Part shown: in pieces, positions 11,458 to 22,201 of the stretch
Layout: each line of letters opens with the position of its first letter
Position numbering within the stretch: position 1 is the first letter of the stretch
DNA from: Brachypterus glaber
Lineage: Eukaryota; Arthropoda; Insecta; Coleoptera; Kateretidae
Assembly: GCA_958510825.1 (NCBI GenBank)
Contig: OY294047.1
Location: 42,058,006-42,122,005, forward strand
Reading direction: 5' to 3'
DNA: 64,000 nt
The notes under the pieces: model-generated
The model's input: the letters and a program-made list of their open reading frames with translations, nothing else
The model's database searches: none
What the model was told of the DNA's origin: nothing
Program-made: the position numbers and the translations under genes

Positions 11458-11708
11458 CAGGGTGTTAATGAATACGTGTGCCAAAAGTATAGGGCGTCTA
11501 GAAAATGCAAAAATAGGCGGAATAGTTCCCATAAACATATGTCCTAAACTGACTCCTGTGGGAGCTACGCCCCTTCAAAAGGGGTTCTACAAATTCAATT
11601 TTTATTTAATAACTCATAAACCCTTTATGTTAAAGCAATGAGGCTTTTCATGTGAACTAATCTTAATAAGGCGCATCTTCATATGTTATTTTTATAAGCC
11701 TATTCTAG
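11458..11708 (+). mobile_element. CAGGGTGTTAATG repeat F, copy 1
   Basis: TA at 11456-11457 precedes CAGGGTGTTAATGAATACG. Downstream, GAGCTACGCCCCTTCAAAAG then TTTTTATTTAATAACT recurs in diverged form at 44812-44960. No right terminus was identified. Confidence 0.45.
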
Positions 11709-12060
11709 CCAGGGGTGTGCGAAATGGGGGGGGGGCTTACCAGTTTTTTGTCCCAAACTTTTTTCTGTGTAACTTTATGGTTGTTTTTTTTTTGGAATAT
11801 AATTCCTCAGCTCCAAATACATAAAAAAGGTAATCTTGTTGTAATACTGTAGGATTAACCGTTTTCCATAAAAGTTAATAAAAAAGTTCACGGTTCGAGG
11901 ACGAAAAATTATATACTAATATATATATAATATATAATGATGGAAGGTGAATGTACATCAAAAACTAAGAAAAAAACTTATATACAGGTACCTCCAAAAA
12001 TCAATTCTAAGGGAGCTATGGTCTCCTAAAAATGCACCATATTTAAAGGGCTAAAGGGCT
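11709..12060 (+). mobile_element. CCAGGGG(T/C)(G/A)T repeat G, partial
   Basis: It begins CCAGGGGTGTGCGAAATGGG. The inverse of that end closes the foldback at 63311-63871 (CCATTTCGTATGCCCCTGG). Both also share CTTGTTGTAATACxGTAGGA and TAAGGGAGNTATGGTCTCC. The right half is missing or unrecognised. Confidence 0.5.
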
Positions 12061-12706
12061 TTAAAAGCGATTTTTCGACTTACTTATGCTTGTTATGCCA
12101 GCCTGTGGATATTCCCTAAACCTTATTGTTTTTATTATTTCATACTTACAGACACAGCCTATTTTTTACTCCGCCAAATTTTAAATCAAATTGTAAAAAA
12201 TCAAACCAAACATTTTTGGGTTGAACTTAAACTCGGTCCGGAGTAAAGCATTTCGATTATAAGAAGAAAGGTTTTGCATAAATTATAAATTAATATTAAT
12301 GTTTTATGCACCCTTTTGTTAAAGTATACTCTAATATATCATTAAAAATTTAACGCATTTAACGAGTGGACTGTATAAATCCTAGCTTATGCATTATTCT
12401 ACAGCGTTGCACTAATAGGGTGGTCATTAATATTAAAATTTCTTTCACTGCTTCCTGTTTTCTTCAACTGTCTATTTTAGTACACGAAATACTTAGGGGA
12501 GGCCGGGGCTTATTGTGGCACCTTCAATTCAAAGTAAGTTTTTTTGTTTTAAGGTTGACCATATCACAGTGCTTTTTGTGGGTATTTTTTTTTGTTTCGA
12601 AACACTGAAATTTCTTTACCTTTCGATAGCACCGTCCATTTATATAATTTTCAGCGACAATTAAAAAAATCTACCGAGCGCATCGTTTTTTATTAAAAAA
12701 AAAATA
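12061..12706. other. Spacer, nothing recognised
   Basis: The 80-residue ORF at 12366 has no recognisable domain and no supporting context. Confidence 0.4.
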
Positions 12707-13042
12707 AATGCTAAACGAGCTGCGAAGAATAAAACAAGCCGTAAAGATATGAAATGCTACGCATTTTATTATATACTATTCACAGTGGTATATTGCATTT
12801 TCCCAATTACTTAATTAAAAAAAATTAAAAAAAAACTTTTCATTCAATTTTTAGCAACTTTTTTTATTTTCTTTTTGCAAAAAAGAAAAAATTAAAAAAA
12901 ATCTTGATCTTTTTTTTGTTTTTATTTAAGTATTTAAAAAAAATGCAATATACCATTTATGTGTGAATAGTATATAATGGAATGCGTAGCATTACATATC
13001 TTCACGGCTTGGTTTACTCTTGGCAGCTCGTTTAGCATTTAG
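12707..13042. mobile_element. Repeat K foldback element
   Basis: Arms of about 90 bp: AAATGCTAAACGAGCTGCGA and AGCCGTAAAGATATGAAATG on the left are inverted on the right as ATTACATATCTTCACGGCTT and TGGCAGCTCGTTTAGCATTT. Between them are homopolymer-rich A/T runs. Terminal fragments of the same family occur at 8141, 31285 and 44779. Confidence 0.65.
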
Positions 13043-13175
13043 CAATTTTAGCTAGATGTTTCAGCAATATTATTTAAAGAAAAAAGATGGGAAGAATTAT
13101 ATGATTAAAGAGTTATTTTTTTATGGAGTCTTGGCAAGGCACGTTGTCGCGCTACTTAGGTAATATATATATATA

Positions 13176-13556
13176 ACAGGGTGATCAATAACTGACATGC
13201 CAAAATTTAAGAGGTGATTCTACATCCAAAAATATCAAAAAAAGTTCCTATAAAGGTTGGTCCGGAGGTAACATTTTTTGCCACCAAAAACGTTACCTTT
13301 TAAAAGGCGATTACTTCTTTAATATTAAATTTAGGTGTTTTGGTAAAGAATACTTTTTTGCTCAGTTTTCAATGAAGGATCACCCTGCAGGTTTAAAATT
13401 GTATTGATGCTTTTTTGTTCCGCATTCGATATGTCATCTTCGAAGGGCCGTAGCTCCCTTAGCGCTCAAGACCAACCTTTATAGAAACTTTTTTTCATAT
13501 TTTTGGATGTAAAATCACCTCTGAAATTAGGGCATAGCAGTTTCTGATCACCCTGT
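13176..13556. mobile_element. CAGGGTGATC MITE (family Z)
   Basis: ACAGGGTGATCAATAACTG on the left is inverted at TTCTGATCACCCTGT on the right. GATTCTACATCCAAAAATAT and ATATTTTTGGATGTAAAATC form the next inverted layer. It shares CTTCGAAGGGCCGTAGCTC with the 39550-40535 member. No ORF. Confidence 0.7.
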
Positions 13557-13640
13557 ATATATATATTGAAGAACTATAAAGGCATTAACTAAAAATAAAT
13601 ATACAGTACGTTTAAAATTATACGAAACGTAGAAAACAAA

Positions 13641-13740
13641 GATCAAGGCTGACGTGTTTTTTTTTTTAATAAAACGCTGCGCATCTGATAGGCCGGCTCC
13701 CCAGTGGGGAGTCCCCACTACAATCACGTCAGCCTTGATC
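13641..13740. mobile_element. 100-bp hairpin MITE (GATCAAGGCTGACGTG)
   Basis: Perfect 16-bp ends GATCAAGGCTGACGTG / CACGTCAGCCTTGATC enclose a GC-richer centre with CCCCAGTGGGGAGTCCCCAC. It is flanked by an inverted AAACAAAGAT/ATCTTTGTTT pair. Confidence 0.65.
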
Positions 13741-14096
13741 TAATCGTTCTATCTTTGTTTTCTCCACATAACAAGCGGATAACTTTTCACTCCTACGCCA
13801 AAATTGGTATGTGTGATTTTTATACACATCTAGTATTAATCATGTAAATAAATTTTAATTTATTATATCATTACTAATTACTTTGAAGATAATTAGCTGA
13901 TAGATTATTCCAATTAATTACAAATTTGGATTACATATAATTGCATTTACTATTATCTAATTAAATATTAAGATTGTCATTTCTGATTAATTGGGCATAC
14001 CTATCATATATATAGGTATGCATAACCTATAGCTATAGGTTAGGCTGACGCACAAAATTCAACTTTACATAATAAGTTATTATTTAAATCGCCCAC
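13741..14096. other. AT-rich spacer
   Basis: Only small inverted motifs such as CCTATAGCTATAGG at 14026 were seen. Confidence 0.4.
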
Positions 14097-14368
14097 GTTT
14101 CGGCTTTTTATATAAAATACCATGCTTCGAAAATATTGAGCATTATCATTGAAAACGGAAAATTTTAATTGTGAATTCAGTATCAGTATTAAATTAAAAA
14201 TGTTATTTAACTGGCAAATGTTTTGGCTTTTTTATATAAAATCTTAAGTTTAAAAAATATTGAGCAGGAATATAACCAAAAATCAGAGAAAACTATGGAT
14301 TTTTATTATGAATTCGGCATTATCCGTATTAAATTTAAAAATGGTTTTGGTTCCCCAACGTTTTGGCT
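14097..14368 (+). repeat. Two-unit tandem repeat, ~120-140 bp
   Basis: ACGTTTCGGCTTTTTATATA (14097), TGTTTTGGCTTTTTTATATA (14219) and ACGTTTTGGCTTATTTAT (14357) mark successive diverged units. Each contains AAAATATTGAGCA and GTGAATTCAGTATC-like boxes. The 94-residue ORF at 14223 reads through the repeat and is not annotated. Confidence 0.5.
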
Positions 14369-14627
14369 TATTTATTTTTTTATCAGGTTCCGCGATCGGC
14401 TGTATAAATCTTCCAACCTCTTTATTGTGGCTCTGCTGAGGAGTGACGTTCTATGGCGTTCCAATCTATTGCAAACCAGGAGTAGAGTTTTAATGGGGGG
14501 ACGGTAGCTCTTTTGAACTTTTGTATATTGGCTAATTATTAATTTTCTTGTAGATATTTTGTATGTTTTGTATTTTTTGTATATGGCCCTCTGGGCTGGA
14601 ATAAAGGATTATTATTATTATTATTAT
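14369..14627 (+). mobile_element. 3' end of a non-LTR retrotransposon
   Basis: A moderately GC-rich segment ends with CCCTCTGGGCTGGAATAAAG followed by an ATT trinucleotide tail (about 14608-14627). An AATAAA signal next to a simple tail is the usual 3' terminus of Jockey/R1-type LINEs. No RT motif is recoverable, so this is a short 5'-truncated copy on the plus strand. Confidence 0.5.
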
Positions 14628-15060
14628 ATGAAGCACATGCAGTTTTTTGTAGTCGGGATTTTTGGCACCTCGGATTATAATTAGGGAACACCAAAGTTGA
14701 CATTTTTACTATTAGTGATTTCTTTCTACACCTAATAATAAACCTTTATATAGCGAAACATACGAAAAGAAATACAAAAATCAAGCATATTTGGGTTAAT
14801 AAAACGTCGACTTCGTCGACTTCCACTTCGTTAGTAAAAGATCACAATTGTGTAAAACGTATGATTTTGAATTGGTTTTTGATTGGACCCTAAAGTATTG
14901 CCTAACGAACTTTGTCATCCTAATTGGATTTTTTTTTCGACATTTTTCTTACCTGATTTCTTTTCGATGTTGTAATAACAATACAGAGTGATTTGGTTTG
15001 GTTAATTAATTGAAAAATTGTTAGTGTGAGAATTTAAGTTTTTTATTGTGTTTCACAATT
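14628..15060. other. Spacer with a GTCGAC palindrome
   Basis: GTCGACTTCGTCGAC lies at about 14806-14820. Otherwise unassigned. Confidence 0.4.
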
Positions 15061-16222
15061 ACACTAGGCAACACGGTTTCTTGCCCCGATTGGAGTCATA
15101 TGTTTTTAACTAATTTTGGGTCGCTGAAACCGAATCTGGCCTCAAAATATTTATATTACCTAAATTTTCTGAGAAAAATAAGATAAACATGTTAAAAAAT
15201 CATTATTTTATCCCTCTTTTGTTCTAAAATCATGTCAGACAAAAATATTCCAAGGACAAATTTGAATTCGGCGACTCAATATTAGTTAAAAAATAGCCAA
15301 CTTAAAACATAGAAACTTTAAATTCATAGGTAGAATAAATAGGGATATTATGAAAAAAAAAATTTTAAAAAATGGATAATGTGACAAAACTAAGTAGGGG
15401 TGGAGGGTAAGAAGAAGGGTGCATAAGGGGACAAGCTTATCGCCACGTACTCATGCTAAAAATTGTCAAAAATCATTACTAGGGGGTCAAAAATGAACTA
15501 AAAAAATGTTACTTATTATCGTTCTTATGTAATAAAGTAACATTTTTATGATGTAGAACCATTAAAAAAACAAAAAAAATACACAATATTTTGTTTTATA
15601 AATTATTTTTAAATTGGCATAATTGCATGTACTAAAATTTAAAAAATAAGACGTGCTGATTTTTTTTTTAGGTCAAATTTGGATTCTGCGCCTTTTAATT
15701 GAAGAAAAATATATTTTTTGGGCTCGGGAAAAAAGTTTACACTGTGTACTTTAATTTTATATCTTTTTTATTTATTTACTTTTTAGGAACAAACTAAGCA
15801 AAATAAAAAAAATATTTGTATAAATATTTTTGTAAAGAATTTTATAATCTACAAATTAAGTTCTATAAAGTTTTTAAGAAAATTTGATAGTTTTGCCACA
15901 AATGAGCAATTAAGTAAACTCTGCACTTTCATTTTAACCTTTTTATTTTTTTTTCGCGTACTTACTCTGACAGTAGGTTCTTGACATATAGATTTTTGAA
16001 TTCCTCGTATTTTTTTTAATATACACTAAAATTTTCAAAATTCTACTCTTTTTTTTAAAGATTTTGAAAAAAAACGTCATTATTACCTGAACTTATATCT
16101 CAAAAATTTTAGGTGCTGGAATTTTTCTAAGGTCAGATTCGGATTCTACGCCCTCGAATTAGTAAGAAAAATTTACTTTCCGATCGGGGCAAAAAAAAAA
16201 GTTGCGATTTGTTGCCTAGTGT
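15061..16222. mobile_element. ACACTAGGCAAC TIR element, ~1.16 kb
   Basis: The ends are ACACTAGGCAACA and GTTGCCTAGTGT, with a second inverted layer TTGCCCCGATTGG / CCGATCGGGGCAA. Interior units GGTCAAATTTGGATTCTGCG (15672) and GGTCAGATTCGGATTCTACG (16131) are diverged repeats. No transposase frame, so non-autonomous. Confidence 0.6.
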
Positions 16223-16582
16223 TATTGGATGCAAGTTATCGAAAAATAGTGACAGGATAATTCGTTACCGTAGTCAATACTAAACATGAAAGTTTAGTGA
16301 ACATTCACAGGTTGTTACATATTTGTTACATACTTAACGTTGTTATAGTTCTGGTACCTGGTACTGTAACAACCAGCAAACAAAAAGTCCAAACGTTCAG
16401 TATTTGTTACGGTAACGATATCTCATTGTATTCAATTCGTTTGCGAATTGTCAAGTTTTTTTTAATCGTTTTATCGAAAATTGCAGCAGATACTTGTAAT
16501 AGTAAGATAGATTTATTCTTGCTAAAAAAATTACAAATGTCAAAAAAAAAATACAGTAGAATAAAAAATAAAACATAAAATA
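16223..16582 (-). other. Probable 3' region of the adjacent RT relic
   Basis: It lies directly downstream (minus strand) of the RT ORF stop at 16583. An AATAAA on the minus strand corresponds to TTTATT at about 16512-16517. The 93-residue plus-strand ORF here has no motif. The exact retrotransposon end is not resolved. Confidence 0.35.
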
Positions 16583-17566
16583 TTAAAAGTCTAGATCATT
16601 GAAGTTATTATCTAAATATTCTTCAAGGCTATAGAATGCCTTTTTAATTAAATAAAATTTTATACGTTTTACAAAAACAGAAAATGACACACATCTAAAA
16701 TTTGTAGGTAACACATTAAAAAATTTTATAGAGTAGTAGTTAGGGCCGGTTTTTGACCTTTCCAGTCTTAATTGTGGTATACAAAGATCAGTCTTATTTC
16801 TCGTATTATGTGTGTGTTTTACGTTTTGTGGGAAGAGATCTGGGTTCTTTCTAAGATAAATTAGTAAATTTAATATAAACAAGCAAGGAAAAGTAAGGAT
16901 CCCCAACAAGTGTTGTTTGCATTCATCCCTATATCTCAAACCCGCAACTATTCTAAGTGCTTGGCGTTGTAACCCGAAGATCCGGTGCCTACATGACGAG
17001 TGGCCCCAGGCTACAATACCATAGTTAAGCAGCGATTGAAACAGAGCGAAGAATGCATTTCGCAATATTGGCTCTGACAGAGATAATGAAAGTGATCGAA
17101 GCAGGTAAATATTTTTGCATAGCTTTTTTGATAAAGCAGTACCATGGTTATTCCAGGTCAACTCAGAATCTAGATGTAAACCTAAAAATTTCACACTTGT
17201 TGATAGATCTTGATCTTCTAGGTTTCGCAAAGTAAAAATCATATTAACGGTTTTACTTTGATTAAGACATAATCTGTTATCCAAGAACCACATAGAGGCT
17301 CTCAATTGTATGTCACGAATTTTAATCGATCCCGTTATAAAGGATTCATCTTGGACCCCGAAATTTGTGTCATCTGCAAATAATGTGCAAGCTGCATCCG
17401 ACACAAATTCCGGTAGGTCGTTAATAAAAATTAAAAAAAGTAAAGGGCCTAGGATAGACCCTTGTGGTTTTTCGAATCCCACAGGCCTGTCTTTAGACCG
17501 AGATCCGTTGAACAGTACCTGTTGGGTTCTACCAGATAAATAGGAACTTATTAATTTAATCCAAAC
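16583..17566 (-). pseudogene. Jockey/CR1-like reverse transcriptase, C-terminal half
   Basis: The minus-strand frame contains PQGSILGPLLFLIFINDLP and LFADDT, the RT palm motif preceding and including the F/Y-A-D-D active site. The C-terminal tail has LNYGIVAWG, LQRQALRIVAG and THNTRNKTDL, typical of insect Jockey/CR1-type pol proteins. The longest ATG frame is 299 residues (16583-17482). The true frame continues upstream without ATG through LISSYLSGRTQQVLFNGSRS to 17566, where it runs into a duplicated foreign segment. Endonuclease and the N-terminal RT boxes are absent. The catalytic aspartates remain, so this is a broken but not very old copy. Confidence 0.85.
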
Positions 17567-17744
17567 GAAACCCGAATTGATCCTTTGAAAACTTTTCGTA
17601 AAAAAAACTGAACTGACTTCTATGTCTCTAAAAAGTAAAAAATAAAAAATACTTAAGTCGGTGCCAATGTCAACATTCCTAAATTAAATACTTACAATTA
17701 TTTTTTTATTATTTTATTATTGTTTGCTGTAAAATTGGCACCGA
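17567..17744. repeat. 178-bp direct repeat, unit 1
   Basis: It runs from GAAACCCGAATTGATCC to TTGGCACCGA. It appears base-for-base the same as 17858-18035. It consists of RT codons (minus strand, YEKFSKDQFGF) joined to part of an ACCGACTTC-family MITE. Confidence 0.85.
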
Positions 17745-17857
17745 AAAAGCCTTCGTGAGATCCAAGAATGTGGCAAAATTGAATTTTTTGTTCTCATAGG
17801 ATGAAATTACAGTATCAATAAATTTAAGTATAGCGTCAATAGTCGATTTACCCCTGC
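17745..17857 (-). pseudogene. Reverse transcriptase internal fragment
   Basis: The minus-strand translation reads RRGKSTIDAILKFIDTVIS then NFATFLDLTKAF. That is the RT segment that follows QFGFR (supplied by the repeat unit at 17858) and ends at the first catalytic Asp region (DLTKAFD). It belongs to the same element as 16583-17566. The ~25 residues normally linking LTKAFD to the ISSYLSGR region are missing and replaced by repeat unit 1. Confidence 0.8.
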
Positions 17858-18035
17858 GAAACCCGAATTGATCCTTTGAAAACTTTTCGTAAAAAAAACT
17901 GAACTGACTTCTATGTCTCTAAAAAGTAAAAAATAAAAAATACTTAAGTCGGTGCCAATGTCAACATTCCTAAATTAAATACTTACAATTATTTTTTTAT
18001 TATTTTATTATTGTTTGCTGTAAAATTGGCACCGA
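17858..18035. repeat. 178-bp direct repeat, unit 2
   Basis: Second copy of the chimeric RT-MITE unit. Here the RT codons are in their original context (continuous with RRGKST), and the MITE part continues naturally to 18130. So this is the source copy and 17567-17744 the derived one. Confidence 0.8.
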
Positions 18036-18130
18036 CTTAAGTCTTTTTTATTTTTTACTTTTTGGAGACAAAAAAAAAACAAAGTCAAACGTCAAATTGA
18101 TAACCTCCTCCTTTTTGGAAGTCGGTCAAA
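17880..18130 (-). mobile_element. ACCGACTTC-family MITE inserted in the RT
   Basis: ACTGACTTCTATGTCTCTAA at one side and TCCTTTTTGGAAGTCGGT at the other correspond to the ends of the full copy at 50119-50731. The internal hairpin AAGTCGGTGCCAAT ... ATTGGCACCGACTT is present. Confidence 0.6.
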
Positions 18131-18954
18131 AACAGTTTTACTTTGTATTGGTCAAATATGCATTGCACAATCTACAGTTTCTACGAGATAAATAACTATT
18201 ATTTTTATAGAATGCTGATAACAGTAAACGTTTTTCTATAATAGCAAAGCAGCTTGACCCGCGATTATAGAAAAATCGTTTGGGAGCGACTTTCGTTTAG
18301 TCCATTGTCCCAGAGCCGTTTTCCATTTTTGTTGTCATTGTGATCATGCTATTCCTATACCACGCCGTATATTGGAGTGCCTCCATTCAACTTTGAACTG
18401 TGCTGCTTCAAAACATAGTAGAGTAATGTAGGAAAAATATTGGCATCAGGCCGGTAACTGGGGAGGGGTGCTAGGGGCTGCTCAGCATGACCTGGCATGA
18501 TTTTGAGCACCCCCTTGCGAAATAAGCTCTAAGCACCCCCACAGGGGGTGCTCAAGTCAAAACAGAAGCTCCCTACATTAAAAAATAATAATACTGTAAG
18601 TAATGTAAATTGATTTAATTTATTATTAAAATAATAAACAAAATGGGTTTTAAATATTTATTTAAAATTCTCACAAAACAGGAAATTAATTAATATTATT
18701 TTAATTTTTTTTAGTCATGAACATTTTACGGTCAGGGTTAGTAAGATTTTTTTGAGTTGGGAATTTTTCAGAGGTGATGACCTTTTTTTAGTCAGCAAAA
18801 TTTCACGGTGAGGGGTAAAGCTGTTTTTTAATTTCGGAAATTTCTCAATTTTTAAATTTTTAGTCGGGAAATATTTAAAAAATCAAATATGCTTTAAAAT
18901 CTCCTTTCTACGCTCTTATCTCGATACATACTTTTTGAGGTTATGTTATAGAAG
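18131..18954. other. Spacer with a G/C-rich hairpin
   Basis: GAGCACCCCC (18515-18524) pairs with GGGGGTGCTC (18544-18553), next to GGGGAGGGGTGCTAGGGG at about 18458. It is probably the end of another MITE. The remainder is AT-rich and unassigned. Confidence 0.4.
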
Positions 18955-19075
18955 ACAAGTTTTAGTTAGCGGCCCAAAAAAACTTTTTGGCTCTCGGCTC
19001 ACAAAGTCCAACTGTTCGCACGCAAAACATGAACAAAAAGTGTCGCTTTTAGGATCTATCGTACAAAAATTATAT
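18955..19075 (-). repeat. Dispersed repeat, inverted partner at 24655
   Basis: Its reverse complement (CTAAAAGCGACACTTTTTGT, GCCAAAAAGTTTTTTTGGGC, CTAACTAAAACTTGT) matches 24670-24770 with moderate divergence. Confidence 0.55.
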
Positions 19076-20288
19076 TGGGTTTTATAGTGGTATATCCGCC
19101 GCAGCTCTGACTTTTATTACCCTTATCGGTTTGAATTCGGATTTTCTTTTCTACTACACAAATTTACTTCATCACTATAATAGTAAACTAGCGGCCATTC
19201 CAATTCGAAATGTACATGCATTCAATCACAAAAAAAAGACTCTACGGGTTTATGAGGTCCAGTCTTTTCCCATTTATATACTTTTGTTTAGAAAAGTTCA
19301 GTTGTAATGCTCTTTCGATTATGCTAGTAGTATCCTCGCTATATTGTCAAGAGTTGGCTAGGTAGCCATACAGGCTTTACCTAAATTTCATAAAACAATT
19401 TTATTATTTATAAATTAGTATTGCATACAGATGTTTTGCACACCAAGCATTCTTGTGTTATTGAACTTAAATAAACTAGGTTTGTTTGTAAAACATCTTG
19501 GTATAAATACGGTACGTAGAATTAGAATTAAATTATTAGATTATCAGATTGAATACCGTAGAGTCGATAGTTGGGTAGTCCCAAAGTGGGCGGTGCCCAT
19601 GGGGCAAAGTAACTCTGACATCTCTGTAACCTAAAGTGGTAAGAACGTGTATTATAAATAAGAGTTTAATTACCCCAACCCCAAACCCGTATCCAGCAAA
19701 ATTGAGAGGAAGACCATTATTTGTAACACGAAGAACCCCATCATTCGTGACAGCGAAGATGGCAGCGGTGTTTTTAATGGTGGAAATATATTTTTTTCTA
19801 CTTCTTCCAGCAATAAATAAGTTGTATACATTGATGTCCATAGCTAATATTAGTATTTGCTATGGACTCGTGGCAGAGAGGGCGGGCCCCCTTGAAATAT
19901 TGTCTATAATTTTAAATATTTAAAAGCTTCACAATTTTTAAATATAGTTTTTGTATTTTTTTTTTATTTAATAAAAATATATACCATTTATGTATTTTTT
20001 TTACTTCGAAGAATTTTATGCCCTCCTGAAATTTTGAAAATTTGGCGCCCATGGTCATGACTCTTTATTTTACCGGCCCTAGAACTACGAGGTTAAGCAT
20101 TTTAAGATACATATTTAAATAAACATTTTTTGGAATAAATTATTTTAATTATTACATAATTAGAACGAGAGAAAATACATAAATTATTCTCTAAAATTAC
20201 CAATAAGTAAATTTATATAATAGTTTCCGATGATATTTTTATATTTTTTTAATTTTGGAAAAAAAGTTAAGAAAATTTAAAGAAATAT
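19076..20288. other. Unassigned; overlapping ORFs on both strands
   Basis: A 101-residue minus ORF (19536-19841) and a 95-residue plus ORF (19636-19923) overlap in a somewhat GC-richer patch. Neither shows a family motif, and mutual overlap argues that at most one is real. They could be leftovers of a transposon or plain noncoding DNA. Confidence 0.35.
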
Positions 20289-20419
20289 CCCTGCTGAAAA
20301 TGACGGGTCTGAGCGGGTATAAATGGTGCATAAACCGGACTTGAGCGGATGAAATTTACCCGCTCAAGTCCGGTCTATGCAACATTTATACCCGCGCAGA
20401 CCCGTAATTTTCAATAGGG
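20289..20419. mobile_element. 131-bp perfect-hairpin MITE, copy 1
   Basis: The outer ends CCCTGCTGAAAATGACGGGT and ACCCGTAATTTTCAATAGGG, then GAGCGGGTATAAATG and CATTTATACCCGCGC, pair through nearly the whole length. A second 131-bp copy is at 28986-29116. Confidence 0.8.
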
Positions 20420-21024
20420 ATGTATTATTGTTTATTCCGATTAAAAAAGTTTGTATAAACATTTGCCTAAAAATGCTTAGTTTCGAGGATAATATCTTCC
20501 CAATGGACATTTCCTATAAATTTATTTTATAAAATGCATAGCTAGTCCAACATATACATAACGTCAAATTCAGATTTTTTTTTTCAATTTACAACAAAAT
20601 TAATTTTTAACAAATATATATCTACATTCTCATTAGTTCCTGAAATAATTTATTTGCATTTGCATTTGGATAGAAAATTTCAGCACAGTTCAGTGGGCTT
20701 TTGATAGGTAATCCTTTTCTTTGTTTGATTTTTCAATTTTTATATTATAAGAGAAAGAGTGCTTATAATATCGAATATTCAAGTGTGGATACAAAGAAAA
20801 TAAAAATTTTAACAATGAGGTAGAGGTGCAGCTTTTCTGTCTATTTCTTTCTAAAATAATTCTTGAATTCTATTTTATGCTTGAGTGAGAAAATAACAAA
20901 TTTTAATATGGATTAAAACATAATTAAATTAGTTATCTATTTATAGTTTAAAATTGAATAGTTTGCAATTTTTTTCTTAAGTTTTTATTGTTTTAAATTT
21001 AATTTTATATCTGAAAAGATAATA
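20420..21024. other. AT-rich spacer
   Basis: No ORF, tandem repeat or inverted ends stood out. Confidence 0.4.
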
Positions 21025-21603
21025 CAAGTCTACAAAAATAAAGTAATTCTCTGTCCTAACCCATAATTTCCTTTATTTTTAAATGCGCTGAAAACGATTT
21101 CACAAAAAAAAGATTTATCTCGCATTTTATTTCACAAATTATCAAGGACAGAAATTTTTAATTTTAAACAAATTTATAAACTAACGAGTGGTTAGGCGTA
21201 GAATTATCAAGGACAGAAATTTTTAATAAATTTTTAATTTTTAGTGGTACTATGTGCTTGAGACACACAAATCTTCAACTTGCTACTTCAAAGTCTCCAG
21301 ACTAGGAGAGGTTTGAATAGTTGTCTACATCTAGCAATAGATGGCGCACAAGTCTACATCATCTAATGGCTATATTCCTTTTGCGAATAAAGTTTAAAAC
21401 CGTTTTCTTAATCAGCGTGCAGAGTACTGAAGAGGGCCAGCAGCCCGAAACTGTCAGTCTACCAATATCACTCTGTACGATGATTAGAAAATAGATTGAT
21501 GGAATAATAAATTATTTCACAAATCTTATATAAACTGCATTTTCAATAATCATTTCCTATGATGGGTTAGAACCTTAGGACAGAGATTTTTTTTGTAGAC
21601 TTG
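21025..21603. mobile_element. CAAGTCTACAAAAA TIR element hosting a ribozyme
   Basis: CAAGTCTACAAAAA at 21025 is inverted at TTTTTGTAGACTTG (ending 21603). A second layer CTCTGTCCTAACCCATAAT is matched by the inverse of ATGGGTTAGAACCTTAGGAC then AGAG. A 30-bp stretch, TTATCAAGGACAGAAATTTT, occurs twice (21138, 21205). The hammerhead at 21408-21487 sits in the middle and may be a nested retroelement remnant. No protein frame. Confidence 0.5.
21408..21487 (+). ncRNA. Hammerhead ribozyme candidate (type I)
   Basis: The core is complete. CTGAAGA (21427-21433) fits CUGANGA. Stem II is GGGC/GCCC around loop CAGCA (21434-21446), with the canonical G10.1-C11.1 closing pair. GAAA is at 21447-21450. 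Stem III is a minimal ACT/AGT around GTC. The cleavage position is after the C of AGTC at 21459. Stem I pairs GTA (21424-21426) with TAC (21460-21462), then CGTGCAGA (21416-21423) with TCTGTACG (21472-21479), then TTAATCA (21408-21414) with TGATTAG (21481-21487). A 9-nt one-sided bulge sits where loop-loop contacts usually form. The tiny stem III is the form known from Penelope-like elements and retrozymes. Activity is inferred, not shown. Confidence 0.75.
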
Positions 21604-22199
21604 TGTAATTAAGGATTAGCCTTATGCAACTTAAGAATAAGGTAAAGTATATTTACTAGTACAAATGACTAAAACTTCAATGGTTAAAAGTTTTTATAAC
21701 TTATATTTCCTTACCTCTTTTCTTTGCAAAATACACACTAAAATTTCACAGTTTACCCGTAGAATTTTCTGTAGGAACTTTTTTAATGAAAATACATATA
21801 TTTTAGTGATTTTTTTAAACTCTTCTTTCATGTTCTTATTTGTGGCTTTCGCCATTTCTCTTAAATCGTAAAAAAGTTCGGTCCAATTCTCCGCTTTGAA
21901 TATAATCCTCAAGAGTGGCAAGATATTGTAAAGAAGTTTTTATATTTTTACAGTTGGCAATGTACAAGTTTAATTTTAAAGGATATTCAACTTTTTCAAA
22001 AGGGAAAAAGTTTTGTAAAGAAATTAACTCTATTGTTCTGCAAATATTGTTTGCGAAAGTTTTTTAAGGCGAATTTATAAAAATGTGCAGGATAAATAAA
22101 ATCCAGATAAACCAAATGAAGTTTTTAATCCCAAACAGTAAAACTTTTATATTTTAAACATAAAACGTTGTGAATAATATTTTTGTATATAATATTATA
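21604..22199. other. AT-rich spacer
   Basis: ORFs at 21665-21921 on both strands overlap and have no motif. Nothing else was recognised. Confidence 0.4.
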
Positions 22200-22201
22200 T
22201 A

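Noticed and set aside
14223..14507. 94-residue ORF before the LINE tail as RT C-terminus
   Set aside because: It begins in a tandem repeat and shows no RT motif; only the 3' UTR-like end and ATT tail are supportable.
17053..17543. Plus-strand ORFs opposite the reverse transcriptase
   Set aside because: They are antisense shadows; the minus strand has the RT motifs.
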